A stretch of DNA of 64,000 bases from Alitta virens (taxonomy: Eukaryota; Annelida; Polychaeta; Phyllodocida; Nereididae), in the NCBI GenBank assembly GCA_932294295.1, contig OW028580.1, forward strand, positions 6,849,374-6,913,373, given 5' to 3'. A program made the translations under genes and the position numbers. The notes under the pieces were generated by a model. It did not search any database, was not told the DNA's origin, and saw nothing but the letters and a program-made list of their open reading frames with translations. How positions within the stretch are numbered: the first letter of the stretch is position 1; every line of letters begins with the position of its first letter. Shown here one piece after another: positions 1-12,734 of this stretch.

Positions 1-408
1 TCAGTAAATGTCATATAGTATCAGATTATGAATATCTATGCCCTAGTAAAGGGTTGATATTTCGCTGTAAATGAACTCGAGGAATCTTACTAAAAATTTA
101 CTTCTTATTGACCCCGGCTTTCAATCGAGTAGAACAGTGATTGTGCTAACTATGTCCAAACTATGTCCAAAGTAAACTTAATTAGGATAACGGGTTGTCT
201 TTATTGCGAAGCGAGCCAATAACGAGGTGATCTTAGTATCGATACAATGAAAAAAATATACATGGGAACTGCGGTTGTCTGAATAGTGAAATTGTCTCGA
301 GGCCAGGTTTCCTGTAACCATTGGCAACACTACCATCCCCAACTGAACATTGCTGATGTATTTTGCTGAGCAATGCATTTGAAGAAACCTGACTCAGTAT
401 ATGTAGGT

Positions 409-435
409 GCTGCTGCTGCTGCTGCTGCAGCTGCT
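409..435. repeat. (GCT)n trinucleotide repeat
   Basis: Nine GCT-type triplets with one CAG interruption. A short open frame runs across it as poly-Ala, but nothing supports its being coding. Confidence 0.8.
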
Positions 436-577
436 ACAGGTATTATGTTAAGCATCTGTCAAATTTCTTGGAGCCTACACAAATTTATTATTGTAGGAGT
501 ACATATCAAAGCGGAGGCTATTTTAAGTCTGGCAATAAAGCAGAGTAAAGGTAAAATCTACACCATAAGCTGTTTTT

Positions 578-637
578 GATAGCTACTACCATATGATAAT
601 CAAGAATGATAGCTACAACCATATGATAATCAAGAAT
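578..637. repeat. 30-bp tandem duplication
   Basis: Two adjacent copies of a 30-bp unit starting GATAGCTAC and ending CAAGAAT. They differ at one base (CTACC versus CAACC). Confidence 0.85.
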
Positions 638-1838
638 GATCAAGTATTAGAATTCAGCCATATGGGTTTGTAAATATACATAAACTGTAATCATATAATA
701 CAAATGAAATATATACATGTACACATAACAAGATCACAAACAGCAAAACTCCTCAATTAAGACCACCAGGGGAAACCAATAAATTGAGGAATTCTGGGAA
801 TTAAGAGTTTAATCAAATCTTTTATAAATTTTATCGCTTAATGCAGATAACATGCCATAGAGGCTAGATGCCGGGGCAACATCACCCATCGGTCTGCCGT
901 CGACTCGACTACACAGGCCAACTTCAATCAAACGTTAGCAAAATATCGGCCCAACATTGGCCGAAGTGCCATGCTATCTGAATTATTCAATCTAAAAAGG
1001 CTCAAAACGTCTAAAAGTCCACCTTTAGAACCATTCTGATATATTTACTGCGATTCACCATAAGTCAAAACCACCAGCTAGCTATAACCATGATAACAGC
1101 TTCTACCCCCATAGTTGCTCATGCTGCCCAGTTGCCCCTAGAGCCGGGCAGTATCGGGTGCTATTTAAAGCTGTTTTTTTTTCTAACACAGAACTTCCTG
1201 AACTGCGGGGGAGGAACGACCACCATAAAATGGCTTCAAAGATTTCCCTGAGGTACCCCTGACACCCCCAGGCAATTCAGCCAATCACGGCACGGCATCA
1301 ATGACACGTGACTGCCATCAGCTAATAGCACCAGATGGAACTACCTCACTTCCGGTGATCACCATTGATACCCTAAGTGCTGCTGTCAATCAGATTATCT
1401 CTCATTATCACTTTATCTTATCAAATGCTTTTTTTTTGTTTTTTTGATGTAGTAGTGTTTAATTATATCCACACCATATCAATCGTGCCTTCTAATAGGT
1501 ATCACTATTATTGTGTAATCTGTTATTGAGTAGAGTTGGAAATAAAATGAGTTTCTTTCTTATGAATACCCACCCAGGAAAGGAGTGATGCCGTGAAAGA
1601 CTTATCAAAACTCATGACTTCATTGGCTTAATATTTCTTTAAAATAGCCCACCTTAAAATCACCTCATTTTTAAAGAGGTTCAGATCACCTCACAATTCA
1701 GACCCCTAAAGTTGGACACACTGTACATATATTATCAATAGGCCTACATACTGTTCAAAAAAAATAAATGGCTATATTGTATGTTGAAGCTATCAACACA
1801 CTGACGTCGTGAAGATGGGCAATCATAGAGCTTCTGGT

Positions 1839-1878
1839 GTTGCTTAGCAACAGGTGTCACACAAAAACTACTTCCGGT
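1839..1878. promoter_or_regulatory. Candidate X-box plus CTTCCGGT motif pair
   Basis: GTTGCTTAGCAAC (1839-1851) fits the imperfect palindrome bound by RFX factors. CTTCCGGT (1871-1878) fits an ETS-type core and lies 20 bp further on. The same pairing recurs near 2.06, 11.33 and 13.18 kb. Regulatory function is inferred from motif matches only. Confidence 0.3.
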
Positions 1879-2055
1879 GGTTTTTCCTTTTTCTATTTTT
1901 CAGACATTTTCATGGTTTCATTTCTATGCTAAAGACATGAGGTGTCGAGGTTAAAAGATTCCAAACTAAGTGAGTTGACATATTTCAGGCAAATTAGGAA
2001 TTCTCCTTCAGTTTGGAAAATTCCACGATTCAAGCAAAACGCGAGACTTGAGTTC

Positions 2056-2114
2056 ACCGGAAGTATAATAGGAAGTTCTAATTCGACACTTCCTCATCTT
2101 GTTACCATGGCAAC
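2056..2114. promoter_or_regulatory. Candidate ETS core plus perfect X-box
   Basis: ACCGGAAG at 2056-2063 is followed by GTTACCATGGCAAC at 2101-2114. The latter is a full X-box palindrome of the RFX type. No adjacent gene start is visible, so this could be an intronic element, part of an unrecognised repeat, or chance. Confidence 0.3.
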
Positions 2115-2970
2115 TGTTCTATTTCCTGTCTGTGATAATGGCTTGAGCATATTAAGACAGGAAAATACAGGAAATACCTAATGTGTATATGAAATTGACT
2201 GCAGTAAAAAATAAACCCACCATTTAGATTACATTTAGGCCTATGCAAAAATTAACTGGTCTTAATAATGAGGTGGTCTCAATTTTGAGGTAAAATACCA
2301 TTATAGGAATTTAAAAAAACACTGATCCTAATTAAAATGTGGTCTTACTTGTGAGGTTGTTTCAAGAAGGGGTTTGACTAAATGTGTTTAATATATTGAT
2401 TTGTTTATGATTTTCCGTATCATTATATTCTGTGTAAACAAATTAGTTTTCCAGACTAAATGCTTATTGTTTGGGGATTTGAACAATTGCATTGTTTATA
2501 GTACTATTTATTCCGCTCACACATAACAATGCTAATCCGCGAATTCCTCCGCCCAATCAAGTAGTGCCTGAATAATTCAAGAATACTTCTTGAGACGATC
2601 ATTCCAGACAGGAAGAGCATTAAGAAGCCATTTCCGGCATAACGACAGGACACCGGAAGTCTTATGACCTATTATTAGACGATCATTTTCAGTCCCACCG
2701 ATCATAATAAGCTTATTAAAAGGTAAATACCAACTTCGTGTCCAAGCTATTGCCACAGAGATCGTTTTGATTTGATCAATTAAATCAGACGACTGACTTC
2801 GGCACGTGCAGCTAACAACCTCGAAAATAGTCCCTAGAAAATAGTCCGCGAAAATATACTTCACCAAAATCAAGAAAGAACATCAGTAAACAAAGAATCC
2901 CAGAACCTCACAATGAAGACCATTAAAGTGGTCTAAATATCGAGGTGGTTTTAATTGTGAAACCTTTTTA

Positions 2971-3172
2971 CAGTGGGCCTAAACACTTTCTTTCGACCAA
3001 GCAAAATTTTAAATGGAATCTGAATACATTGTAGTTAATATCCGGTCTACTAATTATAGAACTTTTTATTATTTTCTCTCTTCATCTTTTTCTTTTTTTA
3101 CCAATTAAATGAAGTGGTCTTTGAACCGAGGTGGTCTCAACATTGGAGGATCTTTATCGTGAGGTTCCACTG
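2971..3172. mobile_element. Possible short TIR element (MITE), TA target site
   Basis: The element starts TA|CAGTGGGCC and ends GGTTCCACTG|TA. The right end carries GAGGTGGTCTCAA, a motif shared with the better-preserved elements at 7737 and 13648. The left and right termini match only over the outer few bases, so the left boundary is uncertain. Confidence 0.4.
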
Positions 3173-3537
3173 TAGGCCATAACAAAACAGTTAATATATA
3201 TATCAAATCATATATTATCAACTATACCGTGAAAATATTAATGCTCACAACATTTCTATGTCACCAATTAATATGTTGACAAATGATCAGGAAATACAAA
3301 GTCTAACCAAAACAAAACAGGAAATATTTGTCCTATTCTTGGCACATATTTAGCCAAGTTGGCAAAAAACATAATTGGGATCTCAGCCAAGTGGCAAAAA
3401 TTCATAATTGACAACCTGATGTCAACACAATATTATTTTCAAGGAATCCTTATAATATAATTCCATTACTTGCGTGACGTGTTAATAAGCTGACTGTCAA
3501 TCATCAGTACTACCATCACTTAGATGGTTTTCTACCT

Positions 3538-3602
3538 AACTATCTATCTATCTATCTATTTATTATCTATTTCTATCTATCTATCTATTTATTTATTTAT
3601 TG
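3538..3602. repeat. (TCTA)n microsatellite, imperfect
   Basis: Runs of TCTA with TTTA interruptions. A second block follows at 3640. Confidence 0.85.
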
Positions 3603-3639
3603 AAAATATTTACACAGGGTGTATGTTGACATCAGGTTG

Positions 3640-3746
3640 TCTATCTATCTATCTATCTATCTATCTTATCTAATCTATATATCTATCTATCTAATCTATC
3701 TAATTTATCTATCTATCTATCTATTCATCTATCTATATATCTATAC
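3640..3746. repeat. (TCTA)n microsatellite
   Basis: Imperfect TCTA tetranucleotide repeat, separated from the preceding block by about 40 bp of unique sequence. Confidence 0.85.
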
Positions 3747-5057
3747 ATGTGCCCTATTTCCAGTTATAAAACCTCAAATCAATCTAGCTAGCTCATACTT
3801 TGCCCTGTCGTGTCACGCACAACCGGAAATCCAATTGTGTATTGTTCTAGCACGTGATGTCCCCACTATCTCCCTCCCACACAGGAGAGCAGAGAGCTAG
3901 CCTCCAGTGCGACAGAGAATTCGTAATTTCATACTAATTTGTGTCTTGGGCCAAGGGCTGAAGCTTCGCGTAGGCTGATCATTATTCTAGCAGTCTAAAT
4001 TGTCTAATTAAATACACACAAGAGCCCTAATAATAGGTTAATAATACACTCATAGGTTACTTATGAGAAATGCTCATCGGTGAACGCTACTTATTAGGAC
4101 AAACCCTCATTTCCGCATTAACAGGAAGTAAATTAATAGTCAGCATGACTGATATATACATATATATTGTTGTATAAGAATGGTCATATATATAGTTCAG
4201 CACATTTCTTACATATACTGCTTATATATATAAATTGGTAGATATGAGATCTGCTTCAGACAAAAAAAAAAATTATTAATTAATTTTACCATACATTCAT
4301 TGTCTATATCCATCCACTTATTCTTAAATAATTTATCTATTTTCATTAATTAATTTTCTAATTCATTCTTTCAGTCATTTGCTAATTCATTCTTCATTCA
4401 TGTTTCCTATATCTATTCAATCATTCATCCATTTTCTTAAATTTTCATTCCAAGATATATTTTTCTCTCCATTCTTTTTTTTTTACATTATCACGCACGA
4501 GTGTATAGATATATCTATACAGGCTCTGCTATAGCTATAGCTATGTTTTGTGCAGGTAAACTGTCAACAATTTACAGAAATTCGTATAGAGAAAAATACC
4601 CTGTCTGAAACGTGAAAATATCATCTTTCAAAATGTCATTTCACTTCCTGGACATATTATATGTGTTTATTTAGACAAGTCTGTCATATATATGCCAAAT
4701 TCATGACGTTTATGTCCTAAAGAAGAAAAATCTGAATACACATATATATATAGTGTCAGTACATGTTCAGTATGTCTATAAATGAATAAAAACTCATTAT
4801 TTCATGGAAATACAAGTATAAGTATATATTATAATTAAAAACACACATATCCTACATATTGGTTATGAACCACAGCTGTTGTAGAATGCTGTTCGCAAAA
4901 TTTCCAAATACAAAATATTCACAGTTATATTTAATTACTTTCTTTATCCAGGAAATGCTGTGGTAATTGGTGCAGTGATTCTTCAATTACATAGTGTGTA
5001 CTAATTATTCTGTCTCCTATTTATAAAATGGTGCTAATCACCAGCAAGTGAACCTGT
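3747..5057. other. No gene seen; AT-rich
   Basis: AT-rich sequence with scattered TATA runs and ATTCATTC-type low-complexity patches (4300-4450). Nothing recognisable. Confidence 0.5.
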
Positions 5058-5446
5058 AGGATAGGATAGGATAGGGTAGGATATGATAGGGTAGGGCAGG
5101 ATAGGGTAGGATAGGAGAGGGTAGGATAGGATAGGAGAGGATAGGGTAGGATAGGAGAGGATAGGGTAGGAGAGGGTAGGGTAGGATAGGAGAGGATAGG
5201 GCAGGATAGGATAGGATATGGTAGGATAGGATAGGATATGGTAGGATAGGATATGGTAGGATATGATATGATAGGATAGGATCGGATAGGGTAGGGTAGG
5301 GTAGGATAGGATAGGATATGGTAGGATAGGATAGGATATGGTAGGATATGATATGATATGATAGGATAGGATCGGATAGGGTAGGGTAGGGTAGGATAGG
5401 GTAGGATAGGATAGGATAGGATAGGGTAGGATAGGATAGGATAGGA
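5058..5446. repeat. GGATA-type pentanucleotide array
   Basis: About 390 bp of 5-bp units (GGATA, GGGTA, GGAGA, TGATA variants) arranged in longer repeating patterns, for example the two similar stretches around 5215-5310 and 5315-5400. Because 5 is not a multiple of 3, a reading frame on the minus strand cycles through a Ser-Tyr-Pro-Ile pattern; it is not a gene. Confidence 0.9.
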
Positions 5447-7736
5447 ATTAATCATGTATGACCTTCTAAATAACCAACATTTTGCCCTATCAAAAAACAT
5501 CATCATCTGAAAGATGTACATAGCACAATAACAACGCATACAGCATCACTTTTTTTTTTTTGCATCGTGATATCAAAGAATGCCATAGAACGTCAAAGGT
5601 GCAGGAGAGCGGAAGTTACAAGGTCGGCCGCTGCTACTTCCGGTGGCGCTAGCGACATCCCAGGTGGATGTTTATCTCTTAACAATGGCCTCAGAGTTCA
5701 AAGTGGGGGGGGGGGGGGGGTGGCTAATGCTTTTGGTTGTTATGGGCAGGCACTGGCTCATGAAAGAAGATCTAAGAATGATGACAACATCACAGCATAC
5801 CTTGCAATCAGGGAACTATACAAACGCAGCAACCACTCCTACACAATTTTGAGTCATGCTGCCAAGTCCCCATGACAACAAAGTGCATAATTAATCAGGT
5901 ATCTGTAGTGGCAACCACTCTGGCATCACTTTTGTTCGAAAGGTCAATAAATATATGAATTCCGGGTCAAATATATGGACTGATATCGATTGATGTCAAA
6001 CCACCCCCAATACAACAAAAAAAATGTTAAAGACCAGCTTGACCGGTGTGTACGGTGACAAGACTTACTATCTCATCATTACTTCTGCCTCTACCAGTTG
6101 GTCATAAAGGCTGACGATGCTTGGGACCAGAAGCATTGAGACACAAGAAAATATACTATATGTATTCATCCGCAAATAAAATTTAACACTACAATTCCAA
6201 TCCCCAATTTCAGTCCATTTTGCTGGGTCCTCAAACTACCACATATACAGTAAACAGTTCCAGAATTATGAATTTATGATCATATCAATAATAATAATAA
6301 TTCGAAGATATGAAGTGTAGTGTCTTATATTTTTTACGAACAGGCTACACGCAAATTCGTCTACAATATTTATGATATAAGCAGCTAAACAATTTCAGTG
6401 AAATATCTTTAAGATGTCATCCAAAGGGATATTTTGTATCCAATTTCCCCAACACAAATATTTTAATTTCACTCTCGAAAACCAGAGGAAGTTCAGAGCA
6501 CGTCCTCCATGTCCCAACCATTGTTTTTGTCAATTAGACTCTACACAACACGATACCACATTGACAAATACCACAACATGCACTTCACTACCAATTAGAG
6601 GGATAATAAACCACAAGCCACTAGTTCCAGGAAGTGGTCAATTATAATATTGAATTGAATTTATTCACTTTTTTGGAGATGAAATTGATATCAGTATCAA
6701 TTAAAAAAATGAATAAACTTTACCACAAGCCACTAGTAACAGGAAGTGGTCAATTATATATTTTCATATATATATTTTTTATTTATTTTCTTTTTTTTTG
6801 GTCGAGATGAAACATATACAGGCTCAATATAGCGGTTGCCCGGGGGAAATATCATTTTCTCTTATTTCTATCATTTCCTTTTTCCCCCGGTCTCCATTTT
6901 CTCAAACAAACGCCTACAAGAACATATTGTCTCCTGTCTCTGTCTCTTTTCGATCCGGCTTTTTTTATTTTTTTACCTTTTGATCTGATATAACATGGTA
7001 TGGTTGATAATGGATGTTGTCTCCATTTGTTCGGTCTTTATTTTGTCTTTTGACTCCCACGCTTCCCTTTTTTCTCTCTTTTTTTTCCATTTTCTTCCTC
7101 TGCAATTTTTCAGCTCCTTTCCCCCTCAATTTTTCTCCAACCACAGCACGCCATCACCTGCTAAATTTAGCCGCTTCAGCAGCAGTTTAACTTCCATCAA
7201 TAAATTCACCGTCTGCCATGATGCCATCAGTGTCAGTGTGTTTTCTGAGCCTCACAGATTTGAGTCATTCCATGTACTCACGAAGCACCACAAATGCTGT
7301 CCTACACAACATCTACAGCATCCATAACATATAGTTATAGTTCTATGCTCTATGTACGACATTTGAGGAAAGACAGACAGACAGAAAGTATTTATTTTGA
7401 CCATAAACTTACAATTTACGTAAACAAAAATAATCGAGGAAAACTGGTTATATTATGGTGTCATAGGAGACATTCACTAAGGCCAAAAGCGGCTGACGTG
7501 CATGCCACCTATGAGCCATTTGGTGTTATAATATATGAGTATTGGCTACGAATGAAAGGAAAATCATGGTAAGGATTGCATGTGCTACAAGCAGGACAAT
7601 ACCAAATTATTATCTATATATTCATTAATTTGTTTTAATCACATGTTCGCTGATGGGCTACCTTGTACTGCATACATAACAGTTTGGATTAGTACAGTCT
7701 GTTTGATAGGCATTGATATATAGGAGTAGCCCTATA
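5447..7736. other. No gene seen; intron-like
   Basis: This contains a G17-type homopolymer near 5704-5720. It also has a duplicated 30-odd-bp phrase with CCACAAGCCACTAGT...AGGAAGTGGTCAATTA at about 6610-6648 and 6722-6757. A pyrimidine-rich stretch spans 6780-7200. None of the open frames looks like a protein. Confidence 0.45.
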
Positions 7737-8207
7737 CAGTGCACCCTCATAAATTCGACCACCTGTACAATATCAACATGGTCTTAATACAGGTGGTCTT
7801 AATAGTGAGGCAATTTATATCGAGAGTATTTATCATTATATTGATCTTTATATATGGTGGTCTTTCTAGTGAGGTTTTCTTAAATTTGATTCAGCTGTAT
7901 ATTAAAATAAACAACATTGAATCTTGGTTTTTGAATTCTCGTTTAGAAGCCGGGGTGCCATATAATCTTGAAACTATAAGCAGCGTAATCCAAGGATTAA
8001 GATCACTCACTATATTAACATGATTAAGACCACTGCATTATTTTTATCTTATAATATATATTATGAGACACTTCTCACTGCCAATTTTCTTCTTTTTTTA
8101 TTATTATTATTTTTATTATTATCATTTCGGACTTTTCTAAGTTTTCATACAATAGAGGTGGTCACTTTGTATACTGGATGACCTCAATCCATTAAGGGGT
8201 TCCGCTG
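7737..8207. mobile_element. TIR element (MITE), TA target-site duplication
   Basis: A 471-bp element begins TA|CAGTGCACCCTC and ends GGTTCCGCTG|TA. The inner parts of both ends carry the complementary phrases GACCACCTGTA and GAGGTGGTC. It has no coding capacity. TA duplication and CAGTG termini are typical of Tc1/mariner-type non-autonomous elements, so that assignment is inferred. Confidence 0.6.
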
Positions 8208-9944
8208 TACTAGGAAGAAATGTGATTTCCAGGAAGTAGGGATATTTGCCCATAGTTGGTGGGGGCAGCTGCACTTAGATTATGTACTGTGAGGTAATCC
8301 TATTCTCTATCTCCTGGATAGGAAATCCGCGATAGTAAATCCTGGAAGGTAATCCGCCTGTTGCATAATCTACCGCCACGTCATCACATGACACAAAAAT
8401 GACCAAATATGGAAAAAGAATGACCAAATAATGTAACCATGCATGGCCCAATCAGGATAATTTTGGAAAGTGGAGGTTTATCACATTTCTGGAAATTAGT
8501 TATTCTGAATTTCATACACACATATAATAAATTGTGTATTTTATCATTGAATATATGTATTGGACGTGTTAATGTGTAAAATAAATCTGCTGAATTTATG
8601 ACAATATAGGTGAATAGAATAAGTTATGTAACATAATTTCACACTAATTACCCGTACTGGCACCATTAATTAATTGAAATCAGAAGCAATTTCCCTTTCC
8701 TAGTATGTTCATCTGAATAGCATCCTGTAAATGTCCTGTCTATTCCCTACCATAAATCAAACCAACGTCATATAACAATGCTTGATTGATGGCTAACCTC
8801 GACCCATTTTCATTCAATTTCCGCAATTTAAATGTAAACAAGTGTTAGTACCCAATTAATGGGTACAATATAAGCTAATAACATGCGTCATTTCGTAGCA
8901 AGCATTATTATGCTAGCGAATGAAACGCGCGCTCGTACACAAAGCAGACGACATTTTACTACAAGCGCCGGAACTACTTTCAAGAGCTGGCATGGTGCCA
9001 AGTGCGTGGGCGGAGTATTTCTAGGCTGTTGCCCTCAGGAACTGCAGCAGGAAGATTACCGGCACTACCTGCTTTTATATTTCCAAATGGAAACAGCTGA
9101 TCACTAAAATACAAAACTAATTCATTCGCTAATCAATAATGTTCGATGGTAAAGTTTTTTCACAACAATGGTTATGTAAATATTCAAATCAAGCTACTAT
9201 TGTTTAGAAAAAAAAGTACCCTTCAATATAGACTTAATGGTCGGTTATGTAATTCTTCGTACATACATTAAATTATTAGATATGATTATAAATTGAAATT
9301 ATTAACATTAACTAATTAAAACCATTAACACGATAACAGCTGTCACAAATATGAATATAATCCGTTTTATTTTATATCCAGGCTTTCGTATCCAATCTAA
9401 ATTCTTCTAATGTGAAATATGAAATTTAAATAACTGAAATATAATAAATTATCACGTGGACTGCAATTCTGCACCAAATTGTAATTGTAGGTCAAATGGT
9501 ACATTGTCAATTTCAAATAAGGGCAGCACAAAATTGGACTCCAAAATATTGCAAATGGCAGAATTTAATATACCCGTGTCCCACAGGAGCAATTAATACC
9601 ACAATATATATCAAAAGGTTGTTTTCTTATGCCTATTTTTAGAATGCAATGTTTAAAAGCTATCAAATTCAAATTATGTAAAGATTCAATTGACAGCCAC
9701 GTGGGCTATAGCCATTGATCGAATTGTCATTGATATTTCCATCATAAATATCGATTAATCCGACCGATTCACGAGTTGCTTCTATAAATAGCCACAGCAG
9801 ACGATAATTTTCAAAGAGGTTGAAAATGAAAGGAAAAGCTTGGCTGGTTGCCAACAGATGGTTAGTTGGTTGGTTGCGTTTTTGTTGGCTTGTTTTAATA
9901 GTTTGTTTTTCCCTTGAAATATTTGCTTGTTTGTGGTAAACCCA
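8208..9944. other. No gene seen
   Basis: AT-rich, without recognisable coding exons, RNA genes or long repeats. Confidence 0.5.
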
Positions 9945-10215
9945 TAGGTGCTATCGGTGAGGCTACCTGTAACCTGTAACCTGTAAATTTACACTAAGAA
10001 CATTATATGTCATTTCTCATATCATTTGTAAATATTTGTCATCTTGTTTTTATTGTTATTTTATTTGTCGGTTAAAAGCTACTGTAGCTTATGTTCTTTG
10101 TTTTAATGTCACCACCGACTGTAAATAAAGTTTTATCTTATCTTATCTTATCTTATCTTATCTTATCTTATCTTATCTTATCTTATCTTATCTTATCTTA
10201 TCTTATCTTATCTTA
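9945..10215 (+). mobile_element. 3' end of a non-LTR retrotransposon or SINE with (TTATC)n tail
   Basis: A 3'-UTR-like segment ends in AATAAAGTT, followed directly by about 17 TTATC units (10131-10215). Short tandem-repeat tails after an AATAAA-like signal are common at the 3' ends of CR1/Jockey-type LINEs and their SINEs. No reverse-transcriptase reading frame is visible upstream, so this would be a heavily 5'-truncated copy. Confidence 0.5.
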
Positions 10216-11559
10216 CATGACGTCCTCTTGTTTCAGTTTCTGTTTGGCAACTGGTGTTTAGGGGCCACAAGTACAAAGGTTTCCAAGTCTATGAAAGCTG
10301 CTGTAATAGGACATTTATAGTTAATTTAATGAACATTATTTTTTATTTAATTAAATTGATGAGTAGCCTAAATGAGGTCTCACAAGTAAATTTGGCAAAA
10401 TACATATCTTGTTGGGTGTACTGCACATATTTCCCCCCAAAAAATTGTTTATCACATTAAGGTTTGTCCTGTAATAGATAGTAGTAAAAAAACAAGTCAT
10501 TTTCCATCCAAAATTACCTGAGTGGGAGTTCTTATGTATTATACCTGTATGATGCTGTACATTCCAAGACAAAGTATTACAAAAATCACTTTTGTGAACT
10601 CCAAATGCATCCACCCCCATAATGACGTCAGACATTCTACAGCACGTGGGGAGGGAAACCCTTGGCAATGTACTCTCCGGAATCGGAGAGCAGACCAAAC
10701 CAAACGATCACCATAAACAATCGATCTTTTTGTTTACAACATTCTTTTTCGTGTAAATAACAAGGAAAACAAATAATCACTGCTGCATTATTTGCCCAAA
10801 ACTGACCGACTTCTGACTTGTTTGTGAAGTCAATTGTCCCATTTGCCAAAATCAAGGATCAACAAACATGGTTGTTTACATCAGGTAGATAACATTATTG
10901 TTACAAAAGTTCTGATCGGTGAAAAATAAGTTTAATCTCTTTTGTGACCATAATACAACCCCCAAACAGAAACCCTTTTTTTCTACTTTAAATCACTAGA
11001 AACTGAAGTTTCAAAACTCACTTTCTGTTCGATTAAACCCCTTGAAATTGCATATTAAATCCTACTGTTTTCAATTCTTCATCCAGAGTTTATCAGGAAA
11101 AACTAAAGTACTTAATTACCACCACTCAAATTTTCAGTAGAAAATCATCACTTTAATGTGATAATTTACTTGACACACCATACACGTATGGACATCATTT
11201 TCTATAATGATTAAATTCACATTACATCTATCACTCATCTCATTTCATTAATGAGCTTTCAAACTAAAAATAAAGAAATATTATCTGCACCTAGTGACAA
11301 GTCTCATTAGCGTCATAATCACCACTTCCGGTACTCTGCTGCCATGGCAACAGTTTCCTAACACAGGTGAACGTTCTAGGGTTGACTCAAGATTTTTCTA
11401 CAATATGTATAATTCTGTTGTTTACATCCTTCTTCTTCTTTTTTTAACTGATTACTCAATGCATTGCTAAGCAACCATGGTGTGACAAACAAGCCTGCTT
11501 GTACCACAAGAAACCATTTCACCTCATTCCCAAATGTATTCTGTCTATCTCCTCCAAGC
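10216..11559. other. No gene seen; contains an X-box/CTTCCGGT pair
   Basis: CTTCCGGT at 11325-11332 is followed by GCCATGGCAAC at 11341-11351. A second X-box-like palindrome, ATTGCTAAGCAAC, lies at 11463-11475. I looked on the minus strand for the phosphatase active-site exon and did not find it. Confidence 0.45.
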
Positions 11560-11628
11560 CATGATGGGGGACAGGAACCCACAATCTCTCAGTCAGCAGA
11601 CAACTGCCTTAGCCGCTAGACTAGTAAG
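11560..11628 (-). mobile_element. tRNA-derived SINE head
   Basis: On the minus strand TAGTCTAGCGG (A-box-like, 11613-11623) is followed at tRNA spacing by GGGTTCCTGTCCCC (B-box-like, 11568-11581). The arms do not fold into an obvious intact tRNA. It is therefore read as a SINE promoter head inserted in the phosphatase intron. Confidence 0.5.
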
Positions 11629-11804
11629 ATTGCATCGACTACTTCAACTGACAAACTGCCTCGACGTTCCGATCGATAACTTATTTCTAAGACAGGAGAC
11701 GCTCGAAACTAAAGCTTCCATTGAGCGAACAAGTAGCAAAGCATATCATTTAACCAGCATTGGGTACTGACGGACATATCTGAATTTTATGAAAGACGAC
11801 TTAC

Positions 11805-12027
11805 CGATGAAGTCAATGGCCTCCGGAAACCACTGGTTGATGAGGCTGGTGGAACTGTCAGCGATAGGGATGGTCTTGCAACAGAACTGCTCTCCTGTCA
11901 CTTGGGATAGCTCTGAGAGGGACACGTTTAGAAGGGCACTGACCCCCATGCCCTGCAACAACTCCCCCTGCTGGGCATGCTCGACACTACCTAAGTACAA
12001 CCAGGGCAGGATTTCTACTGGTTCCTC
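11805..12027 (-). CDS. MAP-kinase phosphatase (DUSP1/2/4/5-like), exon 3: first half of catalytic domain
   Basis: The acceptor is at TTTCCAG|GAGGAACC and the donor at ATCG|GTAAGT, starting in phase 0 and ending in phase 1. The translation opens with EEPVEILPWLYLGS, the characteristic start of the dual-specificity phosphatase fold in MAP-kinase phosphatases. It continues with LLNVS and ends at WFPEAIDFI, a segment that in this family directly precedes the strand leading to the HCxAGxSRS loop. These enzymes dephosphorylate the Thr and Tyr of the MAPK activation loop; class I members act in the nucleus. The next exon, with the catalytic Cys and Arg, was not found between 1 and 11804. It is presumably outside the window, so this gene is incomplete here. 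Family assignment is secure; which paralogue is not decided. Confidence 0.9.
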
Positions 12028-12231
12028 CTGGAAATGTGAGAAAAATTGTCATTTAATGTGAGAAAAATACAATAATTCAATGTGAGTAGAATATTGTAGT
12101 TTATAAGGCAAAAATACAAGTAAATTGCAATGGTATACAGGATATTTACCTTAGGTAAGAGACTATCATTATTCAAAATACAACGAATCCATTGATTATT
12201 ATTTTATTTTGAAGTTTAAATAGACCCTTAC

Positions 12232-12734
12232 CGTATCAAGAGAATTCTGTTTCAGCTTTTGCGTTGAGAACGATTTGAAACGGAGACATCGTAAATTTGG
12301 CGAGTAAGGACTAGACGGGGTGGAATGGCAATGTCGAGGTGAAGCGGGTCGATGCGAGGTGGTTTTGCAGGTGGGCAAATGACTTTGGTGAGGTAAAGTG
12401 AGACAGTTCATGGCGGGTAGACTCCCTTTCAAACTTGACGGGAATGTGAATTCAGTTCCTGAAAGAGGCGACAAGGTGGGTAGACCTTCGATGGAACCGA
12501 GATCCAAGGAACGCAGAGATTCAAGAGGTAACTTTGCAACAGTTGGTGAGTAAAGAGAGAGCGGGGATGGTGATGAAACCTGGACGGTCACCGAAGGCTC
12601 TCGGATTCCATTTAAACATGGGCTCCGTGACTCCTCCAATCGTCCAGTAGATGGCACCAGGGTTGTTGCGAATTCACTTGCGTTGGTTCCAAAACACAAA
12701 TGAGGTGCTGTATCAAGGAATTGCTTGAAACCAC
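12232..12734 (-). CDS. MAP-kinase phosphatase, exon 2: end of rhodanese domain and long Ser/Pro-rich linker
   Basis: The acceptor is CATTTTAG|GTGGTTTC and the donor GATACG|GTAAGG. The exon is 503 bp, phase 1 to phase 0. It completes the codon of exon 1 to give LEGGGFKQFLDTAPHLC, the usual end of the rhodanese (CH2) domain in MAP-kinase phosphatases. About 145 residues of low-complexity, Ser/Pro/Thr-rich sequence follow, with several SP and TP sites (SPSPLSLYSP, PSSPYSPN), before the catalytic domain starts in exon 3. In vertebrate class I enzymes this linker is usually a few tens of residues. The many proline-directed sites would suit phosphorylation by the MAP kinases that bind the docking domain; that is inference. 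Confidence 0.88.

Larger units (their letters stand above)
1..2970. other. Intron-like/intergenic sequence, no gene seen
   Basis: No reading frame here resembles a known protein. The stretch would be intron of the minus-strand phosphatase gene if its missing last exon lies to the left of the window. It contains a short (GCT)n run, a 30-bp tandem duplication, pieces of TIR elements (about 757-800, 925-985, 2265-2360, 2885-2965) and two X-box/CTTCCGGT motif pairs near 1.84 and 2.06 kb. Confidence 0.5.

Noticed and set aside
2577..2873. 98-codon minus-strand frame as a phosphatase exon
   Set aside because: No active-site motif, no similarity to the catalytic domain, and no convincing splice sites.
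5021..5539. 172-codon minus-strand frame rich in Ser-Tyr-Pro-Ile
   Set aside because: Translation of the GGATA pentanucleotide array.
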